Assembly: GCA_027459605.1 (NCBI GenBank)
Contig: DAIDHR010000003.1
Coordinates: forward strand, 17,763 to 81,762
Direction of reading: 5' to 3'
DNA: 64,000 nucleotides
DNA from: Alphaproteobacteria bacterium
Lineage (GTDB): Bacteria; Pseudomonadota; Alphaproteobacteria; UBA9655
Shown piece after piece: positions 34,104-44,061 of the stretch. Numbering within the stretch: the stretch's first letter is position 1; every line of letters begins with the position of its first letter. Made by a program: the position numbers and the translations under genes. Below the pieces are notes generated by a model. It saw nothing but the letters and a program-made list of their open reading frames with translations, had not been told where the DNA came from and ran no database searches.

Positions 34104-35507
34104 TCAGGGCTTTAATAAAGGCCGGATTCTCTCTAACGTTTTATCTTTACCTAGGACGTGCATAATTTCAAAAATACTTGGTGAAACATTTTTGCCTGTT
34201 AAAGCTGCTCGAATAGGCTGAGCAACTTTTCCTAGTTTTAGGTCATTCTTTTCGGCAATTTCGCGAACATAATCTTCCAGCTGCAATTCTGTCCAGGAGA
34301 CTTCTGGAAGGGCTGTCAAATAATCTTCAATGATCTTAAGAATCTGAAGACCTTCTGCATTTAAAATTTTTTGAGCAGCTTCATCTAATGTGGGAAGGTG
34401 AATATAGAAAAGGGAATTTTCAGCGAGCTCGATCATGGTTTTAGCTCGTTGTTTAAGGCCTTCCATTCCACGGCGTAAAAAATCGCGACCTTCAGAATTG
34501 ACGGAAAGTCCATGGTTTTTTTCGATAAAAGGAACAACAAGGTTTACAAGGCGGTTATTATCAGCTGCTCTTAAATAGTGGCCATTCAAATTTGTGAGTT
34601 TAACAAAGTCAAACCGAGCAGCTGATCTTCCCACATGATTAAGATCAAACCACTCAATGGCTTCTTCTGTTGAAATAATCTCTGCGTTTCCATGACTCCA
34701 TCCTAGACGGAGAAGGTAATTTCTCAAGGCCTCAGGTAAGAAACCCATGTCTCGGTAGGCTTCGACACCAAGGGCTCCATGCCTTTTTGATAGCTTAGCT
34801 CCATCCGGTCCGTGAATGAGGGGGATATGAGCATAATGAGGGACTTTCCAATCCATGGCTTTAAAGATATGAAATTGCCGGAACATATTGGTTAGGTGAT
34901 CATCTCCTCGAATAACATGGGTAATTCCCATATCATGATCATCAATGACTACAGAAAGATTAAAGGTAGGCGTTCCATCGGCCCGCAGAAGAATCATATC
35001 ATCAAGCTGTTCGTTTGAGATTTTAACTTCTCCTTGAACAAAGTCATGGATTAGTGTGTTTCCTTCTTGAGGAGATTTGAAGCGAATGGCTGGTGTAACA
35101 TCTTTTGGGGCTTCTTCAGGGGAGCGATTTCGCCACCGGCCATCATAACGAGGGGGGAGGCCCTTGGATCTAGCTTCTTCCCGCATAGCTTCCAGTTCTT
35201 CTGGGGTGCAATAGCAATAATAGGCAAGTCCTTTTGATAAAAGTTCTTTTACAACGTCAACATGTCTTTCCATGCGGTCAAATTGATGAACGGGTGTTTC
35301 ATCCCACCCGATCTCGAGCCATTCTAAACCCTTATAGATGGCCTCGACAGCCTCCAGGGTCGAGCGTACCCGATCTGTGTCTTCAATTCGCAGCAACATT
35401 TTCCCTCCATGGTGACGGGCAAAAAGCCAATTAAAGAGAGCTGTTCGGGCACTGCCAATATGAAGATATCCTGTTGGAGATGGGGCAAAGCGAACTATGA
35501 CAGACAT
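34104..35507 (-). CDS. gltX: Glutamyl-tRNA synthetase
   Basis: About 467 residues. The start at 35507 (MSVIVRFAPSPTGYLHIGSA) has AAGGAAG 4 bases upstream; a longer in-frame start at 35546 adds 13 unlikely residues. The HIGH-type motif is HIGS and the KMSKS-type motif is KLSKRHG, as usual for class I GluRS. The C-terminal anticodon-binding part ends at RIRPLLKP. Whether it also charges tRNA-Gln cannot be read from the sequence. Confidence 0.95.
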   Translation of the reverse strand: MSVIVRFAPSPTGYLHIGSARTALFNWLFARHHGGKMLLRIEDTDRVRSTLEAVEAIYKGLEWLEIGWDETPVHQFDRMERHVDVVKELLSKGLAYYCYCTPEELEAMREEARSKGLPPRYDGRWRNRSPEEAPKDVTPAIRFKSPQEGNTLIHDFVQGEVKISNEQLDDMILLRADGTPTFNLSVVIDDHDMGITHVIRGDDHLTNMFRQFHIFKAMDWKVPHYAHIPLIHGPDGAKLSKRHGALGVEAYRDMGFLPEALRNYLLRLGWSHGNAEIISTEEAIEWFDLNHVGRSAARFDFVKLTNLNGHYLRAADNNRLVNLVVPFIEKNHGLSVNSEGRDFLRRGMEGLKQRAKTMIELAENSLFYIHLPTLDEAAQKILNAEGLQILKIIEDYLTALPEVSWTELQLEDYVREIAEKNDLKLGKVAQPIRAALTGKNVSPSIFEIMHVLGKDKTLERIRPLLKP

Positions 35508-35676
35508 TTTCTTCCTTTTAAAAAATTTAGAATCACATCTTGTCATTGAGAATCAGAGGAGGCAATTGAAAAACTTTTCAGTCGCTGTTTCTTCTTCCTG
35601 CCTTTTTCGGTGGCCTTGATATTTATCCTTTTCATTTCATCTAATCTGATAGAAAATAAGAAAAAAGTTAAAAAAA

Positions 35677-37725
35677 ATGCATAAACAAAAAAGAAACATT
35701 CTTTCATTTTTTTATGACGACTACCACCTTTGGCCGGTGTGGCTTCCTGTCCTTTTAGGGCTTGGAATTACCCTTTATTTTAGCCTTCCCTTTGAGCCAC
35801 CTTTCTGGTGGGGAATTTTGTGTTTTCCTTTTCTTTTTATGTCCTTAATAAGCCGCTCTTTTCGTGTGGTTTTTGTCGTTTGCGGGATGATCACCCTTGG
35901 ATTTTCTGCAGCATTCGTGCGGACCCATTATCTGGGTACGATCATGCTCCACTATCCTTTGCCAGTTCTCACTATTGAAGGAAAGGTAAGTCAGGTTGAG
36001 TTAAAACCCACCCAAAAAGGGTTCTTATACCAACGATTAAGTCTAATAAATATTAAAGCGGACACACCCGAAGTACTTCCTCAGAAAATTCGATTAACCC
36101 TTAAGGGAAAAAGAGAACGCCTTTGGCCGGGGCAGTTTATTCGACTCAAGGCTAAATTAAATCCTATTTCTGATCTTTCGGTCCCTGGAGGATTTGATTT
36201 TCGAAGGCAAGCTTATTTTAATGGGTTAGGAGCGACTGGATTTGCCTTATCTTCTCCTGAAATTTTAAAGGACTCTCCTTCTTGGGACGACCTCATTGAA
36301 AAAAGAAGGGAAAAGATTACGGCTTTTTTCTTGACCCATATGTCTTTCCCACTGGGAGCGATTGCAGCAGCTTTGATTACAGGGGATAAAGCAGCCATCC
36401 CTGAGGAGACTCGTGAAGATTTTATCAACTCTGGTCTTGCCCATATTCTTGCGATATCTGGTCTTCACCTGACCATTATTGCAGGAGTTGTGTTTATGGT
36501 TATAAGACGAGGGGTAGCCCTGATTCCCCCTCTTTGCCTTGTTTTTAATAGCAAAAAAATTGCAGCCTTAGGGACAGTTTTGATGACTCTCCTTTATCTT
36601 ATTTTATCCGGGTTTGGAATACCAGCTCAACGGGCATTTATTATGATCTCATGTGTTATGGGGGCTATTTTAATCGATCGGACGGCTCTTTCCATGAGAA
36701 CAGTTGCGTTTGCAGCGTTCCTTATCCTAATGATCACCCCTGAGGCTCTTTTAGGGCCTAGCTTTCAACTTTCTTTTGCAGCGGTTATGGCTCTTATTGC
36801 TGGGTATGAAGCTTGGAAAAATCCTGTGGCTTTTTGGGTCATTAAAGGAGGAAGGTTTCGTAAACTCCTTGTTTACGGAGGAGGACTTGCTTTTACATCC
36901 CTCCTAGCGACGCTCGCAACCCTTCCTTTTACCATATACCTTTTTCACCGATTTAGCCTTCATGCTATTGAGGCAAATTTAGTGGCGGTCCCCTTGACAA
37001 GCCTTGTGATTATGCCTTCTGCTCTTTTAACCTGTCTTTTGACACCATTTGGACTAGGAGATGGACCTCTTTGGATTTTTGAAAAGTCTTTAACACTTTT
37101 AATTTCCATTGCCTCAACAGTTTCATCCTGGCCGGGAGCCAATATTCCCGTTAGGCACCCCCCCATTGTATCCTTTATTTTGGTCGTTTCAGGAGGGCTC
37201 TGGCTATTCCTTTGGCAGCAACCTTGGAGAAGATGGGGAATTCTATCTATAGGAATTGGGTTTTTTGCAAGCTTTTTGGGGGAGCCCCCTCACCTTTTGA
37301 TTGATGGCCAAGGAAAAATCGTGGCTCTCTATGAAAACGAATTTCTGTACGTGAGTTCTCTGAGAAAGGGTAAATTTACAGCTGAAACCTGGAAAAAATA
37401 TGTAGCAGCAAAAGAAATAAAGCCGATGGCGTGTCAAGATGGTGTTTGTCGCGCGTCTTTTCAAACAATTCCTATCCTTATCTCTTACGACATAGAAAAC
37501 CAGCCGTGTGAAAAAGGGGCCCTTCATATTTTTCTAGAGCCCAAACAAAATGTGTGTCCTGAAGCTTACTTTACCCTTGATTGGTATAATCTTTGGCGAA
37601 AGGGAGGGCATGTGATTTGGCTGACCGCAAAAGATCCTCATCTTAAAAATGTTTATGATTTTCAAGGGGATCGCCCCTGGACCCGGAAGGCCATTCCTCG
37701 GAAAGCCAGGCCAATGAATAAATAA
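35677..37725 (+). CDS. comEC: ComEC/Rec2 family DNA-uptake channel protein
   Basis: A 682-residue polytopic protein. An N-terminal DUF4131-like region with early membrane helices is followed by the competence domain (GLAHILAISGLHLTIIAGVVF, GIPAQRAFIMI, LLGPSFQLSFAAVMAL). The C-terminal metallo-beta-lactamase-like domain of longer ComEC proteins is absent; about 150 residues with LLIDGQGKIVALYE remain, as in many alphaproteobacteria. It would pass single-stranded DNA through the inner membrane. No other competence gene is in the window. Confidence 0.85.
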   Translation: MHKQKRNILSFFYDDYHLWPVWLPVLLGLGITLYFSLPFEPPFWWGILCFPFLFMSLISRSFRVVFVVCGMITLGFSAAFVRTHYLGTIMLHYPLPVLTIEGKVSQVELKPTQKGFLYQRLSLINIKADTPEVLPQKIRLTLKGKRERLWPGQFIRLKAKLNPISDLSVPGGFDFRRQAYFNGLGATGFALSSPEILKDSPSWDDLIEKRREKITAFFLTHMSFPLGAIAAALITGDKAAIPEETREDFINSGLAHILAISGLHLTIIAGVVFMVIRRGVALIPPLCLVFNSKKIAALGTVLMTLLYLILSGFGIPAQRAFIMISCVMGAILIDRTALSMRTVAFAAFLILMITPEALLGPSFQLSFAAVMALIAGYEAWKNPVAFWVIKGGRFRKLLVYGGGLAFTSLLATLATLPFTIYLFHRFSLHAIEANLVAVPLTSLVIMPSALLTCLLTPFGLGDGPLWIFEKSLTLLISIASTVSSWPGANIPVRHPPIVSFILVVSGGLWLFLWQQPWRRWGILSIGIGFFASFLGEPPHLLIDGQGKIVALYENEFLYVSSLRKGKFTAETWKKYVAAKEIKPMACQDGVCRASFQTIPILISYDIENQPCEKGALHIFLEPKQNVCPEAYFTLDWYNLWRKGGHVIWLTAKDPHLKNVYDFQGDRPWTRKAIPRKARPMNK

Positions 37726-37736
37726 AAAGACACACG

Positions 37737-37768
37737 GGGCTAGATAGAAGATTTTCTTAATCTAGCCC
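37737..37768. terminator. Possible hairpin terminator between comEC and a convergent small gene
   Basis: GGGCTAGAT pairs with ATCTAGCCC around a 14-base loop. On the minus strand a T run follows a few bases later; on the plus strand none does. Confidence 0.4.
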
Positions 37769-37811
37769 TTAAAAGAATAGAGATAGACTCTTTGTCTTTT
37801 AACCTGGAAAC

Positions 37812-38015
37812 TTAAGCCTTCTTATGGCAAGGTTTACCACTGCCGTTTACACCAGTCCCCTTGGGCCCACAATGGTTATGTACTTTCTTTTTGGCAACGG
37901 AATCCGCTGCAAATACAGCAAAAGGTTGTTTTGCTGTAGAAACTGCCATCAGGGTTGGGGCTGATAAAAAGCCTGCAGCAAGAAACAGAAGACAAATTTT
38001 ATAAAAACGGTTCAT
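37812..38015 (-). CDS. Small exported peptide, basic C terminus
   Basis: A 67-residue precursor with a signal peptide (ICLLFLAAGFLSAPTLMA) and a short mature part ending VHNHCGPKGTGVNGSGKPCHKKA with two Cys and two His spaced like a small loop. AGGAG precedes the ATG by 10 bases. I do not recognise it. It resembles other short exported Cys-containing products of this window in size only. Confidence 0.55.
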   Translation of the reverse strand: MNRFYKICLLFLAAGFLSAPTLMAVSTAKQPFAVFAADSVAKKKVHNHCGPKGTGVNGSGKPCHKKA

Positions 38016-38121
38016 TTTACAGTACTCCTATATAAAATTCGTATAAGAATTATATTTATTGTTATTATAATATCATAAAAAATAATAAATAGCAAGAACT
38101 TATAGGATATATATTATAAAA

Positions 38122-39381
38122 CTAAGGTTTTGTAATGAGCCCATGGCGCTTTTTCCCAGCCGAAAGCTTTAGGGGGGAGCCATCCTGAAAGGAAGTTGCT
38201 GTAATGACAGAAAGTTCATTTTGAATAGGAGTATCATTGAGCCGTGCACCTCCTCCTTCTATTAAACGTCGGGCTTCACCTTTTGAGGAGGTCAAGCCCA
38301 GTCGGCAGAAGAGATCAAGGATGGGGGCTCCTTTTTCTAGTTCTTCTTGAGTTAACATAAGGGTAGGAAGGGAACTTTCCTGATAGTTTGCTTGAGTCGT
38401 TTCAAAAAGTTTATGAGCTGTTTCACGAGCTTCTTGGGCTGCTTTTTCCCCATGAATAAAGGCAGTTGCCTTATCGGCTAAAACTTTTTTAGCTTCATTT
38501 ATTTCAGCCCCTTCTAATTTTTCGAGCCTTTCAATTTCGTCGAGAGGAAGAGTTGTAAAAAGCCTTAAAAACCGTCCCACATCCTTATCTTCTGTGTTAC
38601 GCCAGAATTGCCAATATTCAAATGGGGAGAGGAGATCCGCATTAAGCCAAACAGCACCTTGGGCTGTTTTTCCCATTTTGGCTCCACTAGCCGTTGTGAT
38701 CAACGGTGTTGTAAGTCCATAAACAGTTTTGTGTGTCACTCTTCGGACAAGCTCGACCCCATTTATTATATTTCCCCATTGATCAACCCCTCCAATTTGG
38801 ACACAACATCCATACTTCTTGTAAAGCTCAAGAAAATCATAAGCCTGGAGAATCATGTAGTTGAATTCGAGGAAAGTCATTGGATGTTCTCGTTCAAGGC
38901 GCAGACGGACACTTTCAAAAGTCAGCATGCGGTTGATAGTGAAATGAGTCCCATAATCTCTTAAAAAGGAAGAATAATTTAAGGAATCAATCCATGCATC
39001 ATTATTGAGCAAAAGAGCGTCCTTTGGACCCTTTCCAAAGGTTAGGGCTCGGCTAAAAATGGTTGAGAGTTTTTCAATGTTTTCCCGAATTTCTTCCTCA
39101 CTCAAGAGTTTACGGGATTCATCTTTTCCTGTAGGGTCCCCAATTTTTGTGGTTGCTCCCCCCATCAAAACCAAAGGACGGTTTCCCGTTTGCTGCAACC
39201 AATAAAGAACCATAATTTGAACAAGACTTCCTACATGGAAGCTCCTGGCTGTTGCATCAAAGCCAATATAAGCTGTTATGGGTTCTTGAGTGAGTAAAGT
39301 ATCCAGCCCCTCAAGGTCCGTTGCTTGGTGAATGAAACCTCGTGTATCAAGAATGGTTAAAAAGTCAGACTTTAGGGACAT
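38122..39381 (-). CDS. tyrS: Tyrosyl-tRNA synthetase
   Basis: A 419-residue class I synthetase. The HIGH-type motif lies in [15 protein letters not shown] and the KMSKS-type motif is KMGKT in [15 protein letters not shown]. An S4-like RNA-binding end ([19 protein letters not shown]) closes the protein, as in the TyrRS-alpha group. Its start overlaps the phoU end by 17 bases, so it may be carried on the pst transcript. Confidence 0.95.
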   Translation of the reverse strand: MSLKSDFLTILDTRGFIHQATDLEGLDTLLTQEPITAYIGFDATARSFHVGSLVQIMVLYWLQQTGNRPLVLMGGATTKIGDPTGKDESRKLLSEEEIRENIEKLSTIFSRALTFGKGPKDALLLNNDAWIDSLNYSSFLRDYGTHFTINRMLTFESVRLRLEREHPMTFLEFNYMILQAYDFLELYKKYGCCVQIGGVDQWGNIINGVELVRRVTHKTVYGLTTPLITTASGAKMGKTAQGAVWLNADLLSPFEYWQFWRNTEDKDVGRFLRLFTTLPLDEIERLEKLEGAEINEAKKVLADKATAFIHGEKAAQEARETAHKLFETTQANYQESSLPTLMLTQEELEKGAPILDLFCRLGLTSSKGEARRLIEGGGARLNDTPIQNELSVITATSFQDGSPLKLSAGKKRHGLITKP

Positions 39382-40054
39382 TTTTCAAGAGTTCACTTTC
39401 TTTAAAAGACTTTGCTGTTACCATGGTGTAAACAGCTTCTGCAATATTTTGGGATTGATCTCCAATGCGTTCGATATTTTTAGCCGCGAACAAAAGTTGG
39501 GTGCAGGGGCCGATATTTTTTGGATCTGAAACCATTGCATCAAAAAGTTCCAGGAGATAAGCATTGTAATGCTCGTCAACATCTTGATCCATATGCCATA
39601 CCTGAAGGGCTAATTCAACATTATGAGTTTCAAAAGCAGTTAAAGCTTGTTCAATCATCCGTTTAGGAATTTTCACAAGATCTGACAGCTTTTCAGCGGC
39701 GAGAAGAGGAGGCATATCCTTTAAAAGAAGGGTTCGCTTTGCAATATTTGCAGCATAATCTGCAATACGCTCGACTTGGTTTGAAATTTTAAGAGCAGCC
39801 ACGACCATCCGTAAATCGGAAGCAACAGGTTGACGCAAAGCTAAAATTCGAATGGCTAGATCATCCACTTTTAGTTCCAAAAGATTAATTTGGTAATCCT
39901 TTTCAATAACTTCGTGGGCGAGCTTTTCCTTTCTTTTTACAATAGATTGGGTGGCTTTTTGAATTTGATCAATCGTAAGCTCACCCATGTGTCGAATCAA
40001 AGCATGGAGGGTTTTAAGCTCTTCGTCATAGGCTTTAACTATATGTTCGCTCAT
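39365..40054 (-). CDS. phoU: Phosphate signalling regulator PhoU
   Basis: A 229-residue protein of two three-helix bundles with the E-x-x-x-D metal-binding repeats ([52 protein letters not shown]). PhoU restrains phosphate import and PhoR signalling. It is coupled to pstB by a 4-base overlap. No phoB/phoR pair is in the window. Confidence 0.95.
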   Translation of the reverse strand: MSEHIVKAYDEELKTLHALIRHMGELTIDQIQKATQSIVKRKEKLAHEVIEKDYQINLLELKVDDLAIRILALRQPVASDLRMVVAALKISNQVERIADYAANIAKRTLLLKDMPPLLAAEKLSDLVKIPKRMIEQALTAFETHNVELALQVWHMDQDVDEHYNAYLLELFDAMVSDPKNIGPCTQLLFAAKNIERIGDQSQNIAEAVYTMVTAKSFKESELLKNVPKV

Positions 40055-40809
40055 CCGTAACGTCCTGTAATATATCCTTGAGTGCGGGCATCTTGAGGTA
40101 TAGTAAAGAGAGCTCCTGTCTCTCCGGCTTCAACAAGATAGCCACTATGAAAAAAAGCTGTTTGTTGTGATACACGGGCTGCTTGTTGAAGATTATGCGT
40201 AACAATAACAATCGTAAACCTCTCACGCAATTCATCAATAAGTTCTTCGACCTTCGCTGTTGCGATCGGGTCAAGAGCTGAACATGGTTCATCCATCAAG
40301 ATGACTTCAGGGTTCACAGCGATGGCTCGGGCAATGCAGAGTCGCTGCTGCTGTCCACCGGAAAGGCGTGTTGCGGGTTGATAAAGCCGATCTTTCACTT
40401 CTTCCCACAGGCCAGCACGAACCAAGCTTTTTTCAACTATTTGGTCCAGGTCAGCTTTACTTTTGAAAAGGCTATGAATGCGAGGGCCGTAAGCTACATT
40501 TTCATATATTGATCTGGGAAAGGGGTTAGGTTTTTGAAATACCATCCCAACATGAGTGCGAAGCTCAACAACATCTACAGAGGGAGCATAAATATCTTTG
40601 TCATCAAGTAACACTTGCCCATCAACATGGGCATTAGGAATGATGTCGTTCATTCGATTTAGACATCGTAAAAAGGAACTTTTCCCGCACCCTGAAGGCC
40701 CAATAAGAGCTGTTGTCTGAAATTCAGGAAACCCCAAGCTTACGTCAAAGAGCGCTTGTTTATTGCCGTAAAAAAGATTCAAGTGGTTAACATTAATCTT
40801 CAAGGTCAT
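40051..40809 (-). CDS. pstB: Phosphate ABC transporter ATP-binding protein PstB
   Basis: About 252 residues from the ATG at 40809, one base after the pstA stop. Walker A is GPSGCGKSS, the signature is LSGGQQQR and Walker B is VILMDEP. The block [20 protein letters not shown] is specific for PstB. A longer start at 40851 would overlap pstA by 41 bases and is less likely. Confidence 0.95.
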   Translation of the reverse strand: MTLKINVNHLNLFYGNKQALFDVSLGFPEFQTTALIGPSGCGKSSFLRCLNRMNDIIPNAHVDGQVLLDDKDIYAPSVDVVELRTHVGMVFQKPNPFPRSIYENVAYGPRIHSLFKSKADLDQIVEKSLVRAGLWEEVKDRLYQPATRLSGGQQQRLCIARAIAVNPEVILMDEPCSALDPIATAKVEELIDELRERFTIVIVTHNLQQAARVSQQTAFFHSGYLVEAGETGALFTIPQDARTQGYITGRYG

Positions 40810-40810
40810 T

Positions 40811-41869
40811 TTACGACTCAAATTTTTTGCGGATGAGAATAGCAATCCCATTAAAAAAGGATATCATAACAAGTAGAATTATAATAGCACCCGACGTATT
40901 TTCAATAAATCCCAATTCGGGACTTCGAGACCAATTAAAGATTTGAACTGGAAGAACAGTCGCGGGATCTAAAAAGGAAGAGGGAGGGGTTGCAATGAAA
41001 GCAACCATGCCAATCATAAGAAGGGGAGCGGTCTCTCCAAGAGCTCTTGCAAAGCTTAAAATGACGCCCGTCATAATCCCGGGAAGCGCATAAGGAACAA
41101 CATGGTGAAAAAGAACTTGAAGAGGTGTCGCCCCCAATCCAAGAGCTGCCTCTTTTAGCGAAGAGGGTACGGAAGAAAGGGCCGCTCTTGTTGCAACAAC
41201 AATAACAGGAAGGCTCATCAGTCCCAAGGTCAATCCCCCAACAACCGCCGAGGGTCGGGGAAGGTGCATGAAATGGATAAAAAAAACAAGACCCAAAAGA
41301 CCAAATATAATGGAGGGCACGGCAGCTAGATTGTTGATGTTAGCTTCGATTAAATAAGTGAGCCTATTTTTTGGGGCAAATTCTTCGAGATAAAGAGCTG
41401 TCCCAATACCTAAAGGAAAGGCTGTTAAACAGGTGACAATAAGGGTCAAGAGCGATCCCCATAAACTTCCCCAAATTCCGGCTAACTCTGGCTCACGAGA
41501 ATCGGAATGGGTAAAGAAGCCCCAATTGAAGGTGAGGCGAATTTGGTCCTTCTTTTTCAGATTCTCAAGCACTTGAATTTGATTCTGTGACAGTTTTCCT
41601 TGGTGTCCGTGCTTCATATACATATCGACATCATCGGATGCTATAATCCACTGGATTCCTTTATTAAAATGATAGGGGGCATGAGGATTTAAAAGATCAT
41701 TTCTCCCACTGTCTACAAAGATTTCAGTTCTTAAAAAAGCGGGGTACCCCTTGTAAAAAATGTCACCAAAAATGACTCCCAAAAAAAGAAGGGCCAAAGC
41801 AAGGCTTATGAGTCCCATGCGGCGAAACCATTTTTCTTTTCTGTGGCGCTTTTTAAGAATTTTTGTCAT
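40811..41869 (-). CDS. pstA: Phosphate ABC transporter permease PstA
   Basis: A 352-residue permease. Beyond the usual six-helix core ([20 protein letters not shown], the EAA-like loop [21 protein letters not shown]) it has an inserted periplasmic region of about 90 residues after the first helix, typical of alphaproteobacterial PstA (DUF3333). It starts in a 4-base overlap with the small membrane gene before it. Confidence 0.92.
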   Translation of the reverse strand: MTKILKKRHRKEKWFRRMGLISLALALLFLGVIFGDIFYKGYPAFLRTEIFVDSGRNDLLNPHAPYHFNKGIQWIIASDDVDMYMKHGHQGKLSQNQIQVLENLKKKDQIRLTFNWGFFTHSDSREPELAGIWGSLWGSLLTLIVTCLTAFPLGIGTALYLEEFAPKNRLTYLIEANINNLAAVPSIIFGLLGLVFFIHFMHLPRPSAVVGGLTLGLMSLPVIVVATRAALSSVPSSLKEAALGLGATPLQVLFHHVVPYALPGIMTGVILSFARALGETAPLLMIGMVAFIATPPSSFLDPATVLPVQIFNWSRSPELGFIENTSGAIIILLVMISFFNGIAILIRKKFES

Positions 41870-42102
41870 GCGAGCTTCTTAAGAAGAAAGAAGACAGTAT
41901 TAATAACAATAGCAACGATAAGCACAACTCCCGCAACAATTAAAAAGCCAAAAGCAAAGAGAATAGCAACGGCTAGAAGAAGAGCAATAGCTAGCCAATG
42001 TTTCCAGGTCAATCGACGAGGGCTTGTTTCCCACCTCCAACTTTCAACCTCGATATGGATTTTTTTATTGTCATTTGATGTGGGGGGAAGTTTTTTAGCC
42101 AT
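41866..42102 (-). CDS. Small membrane protein embedded in the pst operon
   Basis: About 78 residues from the ATG at 42102, which overlaps the pstC end by 8 bases; an ATG at 42129 lies deeper in pstC. The first 40 residues are polar (WRWETSPRRLTWKHW), and the rest form one or two membrane helices (LAIALLLAVAILFAFGFLIV). It is coupled by overlap to both pstC and pstA, so it is made together with the permease. I do not recognise it as a standard Pst component. Confidence 0.65.
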   Translation of the reverse strand: MAKKLPPTSNDNKKIHIEVESWRWETSPRRLTWKHWLAIALLLAVAILFAFGFLIVAGVVLIVAIVINTVFFLLKKLA

Positions 42103-43000
42103 AAATCCTCTTATACCGTTTAATGCCATATAAGGCGAGTATATTTAAAAAAAGAGTTAGAATAAATAACACAAATCCAAGGCCAAAGGCAGCCAGCGTT
42201 TTTGCATTATCAAACTCTTGCTCTCCTGTCAGGAGGTTGACGATTTGAACCGTAACAGTTGTGACAGCTTCGAGAGGATTGAAGGTTAAATTAGCTGCGA
42301 GGCCTGCGGCCATAACAACGATCATGGTCTCACCAATGGCTCGAGAAAGAGAAAGAAGAAAGGCCGCCATAAGGTTAGGAAAGGCAGCGGGAAGGAGGAC
42401 CCTCACAATGGTTTCGGAGGATGTCGCTCCAAGGCCCATAGATCCTTCCCGGAGGCTTGTTGGTAATCGGTGGAGGGCGTCTTCACACAGAGAGGACATA
42501 TAAGGCAAAATCATGATTCCCATGACGAGTCCTGCATTCAGAGCACTTTCACTAGCGATAGATATTTGAAAAAATCCCGCGATTTCTCTTAAAATAGGTG
42601 CCAACGTTGTTGCTGCAAAGAAACCATAGACCAAAGTTGGAATACCAGCCAACGTTTCAAGGAGAGGTTTGAAGATTTGGCGCACGGAACTTGTCGCATA
42701 CTCGGATAAATAGACGGCAATCATGGTACCGCAGGGAATCGCAACAGCCATTGCAACCAAGGTGATAAGGGCTGTTCCTGTAAAAAGTGGGATTGCACCA
42801 AACCCGGAGACTTCTCCTGTAGGAAGCGTATAAGGAGCCCAGGTGAGCCCAAAAAGGAAATCAATAGGAGACACCCTTGAAAAGAAGCGCAGGGCTTCTC
42901 CAATGAGAGATGCTACAATTCCAATGGTTACAGCCACGGACCCAAAGGCACAGAGCAAGAAAAATAAACGAACACATCGCTCAACCCACAAGAATCTCAT
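42095..43000 (-). CDS. pstC: Phosphate ABC transporter permease PstC
   Basis: A 301-residue six-helix permease. It has the PstC features FLFGLTWAPY, LLETLAGIPTLVYGFFA and the EAA-like loop REGSMGLGATSSETIVRVLLPAA. It overlaps pstS by 4 bases upstream and the small membrane gene downstream. Confidence 0.93.
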   Translation of the reverse strand: MRFLWVERCVRLFFLLCAFGSVAVTIGIVASLIGEALRFFSRVSPIDFLFGLTWAPYTLPTGEVSGFGAIPLFTGTALITLVAMAVAIPCGTMIAVYLSEYATSSVRQIFKPLLETLAGIPTLVYGFFAATTLAPILREIAGFFQISIASESALNAGLVMGIMILPYMSSLCEDALHRLPTSLREGSMGLGATSSETIVRVLLPAAFPNLMAAFLLSLSRAIGETMIVVMAAGLAANLTFNPLEAVTTVTVQIVNLLTGEQEFDNAKTLAAFGLGFVLFILTLFLNILALYGIKRYKRIYG

Positions 43001-43968
43001 GAAGGAATCTCCATCTGAAGATTTTGAGCCCGCTTGAGCATCGTCTCTTGCTCTTCAGGAGAAAGAGGAATCAATCCCTTTTCACTTAAATACCCCTCCT
43101 CTCCATTTGCTCTTTGTGAAAGAAATTCAAAGACATAGTTAAGACGTGCTATGTGACGGGAAAGGTCATTGGTTTTTATATAAAGGAAAAGCGGCCGACT
43201 TAATGAATAGGTTCTTTTTTGGATTGACTCAAAAGATGGAAAATTCCCATTGACCGAAAAGGCGTTAAGACGATGTTTGTTTTGGTCATAAAAGCTAAAA
43301 GTTACAATTCCTATAGTTTGAGGTGTGTGAAGGACTTTTTGCACAATTAGGTTTTCATTGGCAGGAGCTTCGATATAAGCCCCATCTCGTCTTAAATGAG
43401 GTCCACAGGATGTCACAATTTTTTCAATGAGGACCTCGTAAGTTCCTGATGTAGGGGCAGGTCCTAAAACACGGATGGGATATGACGGAAACTCTTTTCC
43501 AATGGTGTTCCAGAACTTGTGAGTATTTTTGATGCATGCTCCATCTTGAAAGATCTTTTCAGCAAGAGCCAAATTCAGGTCATTTAGAGTTAACGAGAAA
43601 GGTATATCCCTTTTATCTTGGATTAAAACGAGCCCATCTTGTCCGATTGTAAATTCCTCAAAGTTTATATCCTCCGTTTGGCATTTTTTCTTTTCGGCAA
43701 TTGTGAAAGGTCGTGACGTAATGACAGCATCAGGACCCTTGAGGCTCCCACAAAAAAGCTTAACTCCTGCTCCTGTTCCAATGGCTTCGACAATGGGAGT
43801 TGGCTCGTGGGTTTTATAGCGAAAATGTTCTGCAACAGAAGCCGCAAAAGGAAAGACAGCTGAAGAGCCCACGATACGCAAGGGAGGAGCAGCAGTGGTT
43901 TTTTGGGTAAAGAAACTTAAGAAAATAAAAAACCAAAAGACTCCAAATTTCTCGCGATAATTTCTCAT
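42997..43968 (-). CDS. pstS: Phosphate-binding periplasmic protein PstS
   Basis: A 323-residue binding protein with a signal peptide (FWFFIFLSFFTQKTTA, cut after TAA or near it). The phosphate-binding signature LRIVGSSAVFPFA and the later IGTGAGVKLFCGS are typical for PstS. It is the first gene of the run pstSC-orf-AB-phoU-tyrS. I did not find a convincing Pho box in the 93 bases upstream. Confidence 0.92.
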   Translation of the reverse strand: MRNYREKFGVFWFFIFLSFFTQKTTAAPPLRIVGSSAVFPFAASVAEHFRYKTHEPTPIVEAIGTGAGVKLFCGSLKGPDAVITSRPFTIAEKKKCQTEDINFEEFTIGQDGLVLIQDKRDIPFSLTLNDLNLALAEKIFQDGACIKNTHKFWNTIGKEFPSYPIRVLGPAPTSGTYEVLIEKIVTSCGPHLRRDGAYIEAPANENLIVQKVLHTPQTIGIVTFSFYDQNKHRLNAFSVNGNFPSFESIQKRTYSLSRPLFLYIKTNDLSRHIARLNYVFEFLSQRANGEEGYLSEKGLIPLSPEEQETMLKRAQNLQMEIPS

Positions 43969-44061
43969 CCCTTCCTCTTTTTTTCTTAAATTAATTATGC
44001 CAGAAAGAAAGGAAAAAGGCTAAGAATTTTCATCAGATAGGCAATTTTATTTAGAAGAAAG

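Noticed and set aside
43969..44061. Pho box upstream of pstS
   Set aside because: I found no pair of CTGTCAT-like heptamers with the needed spacing.
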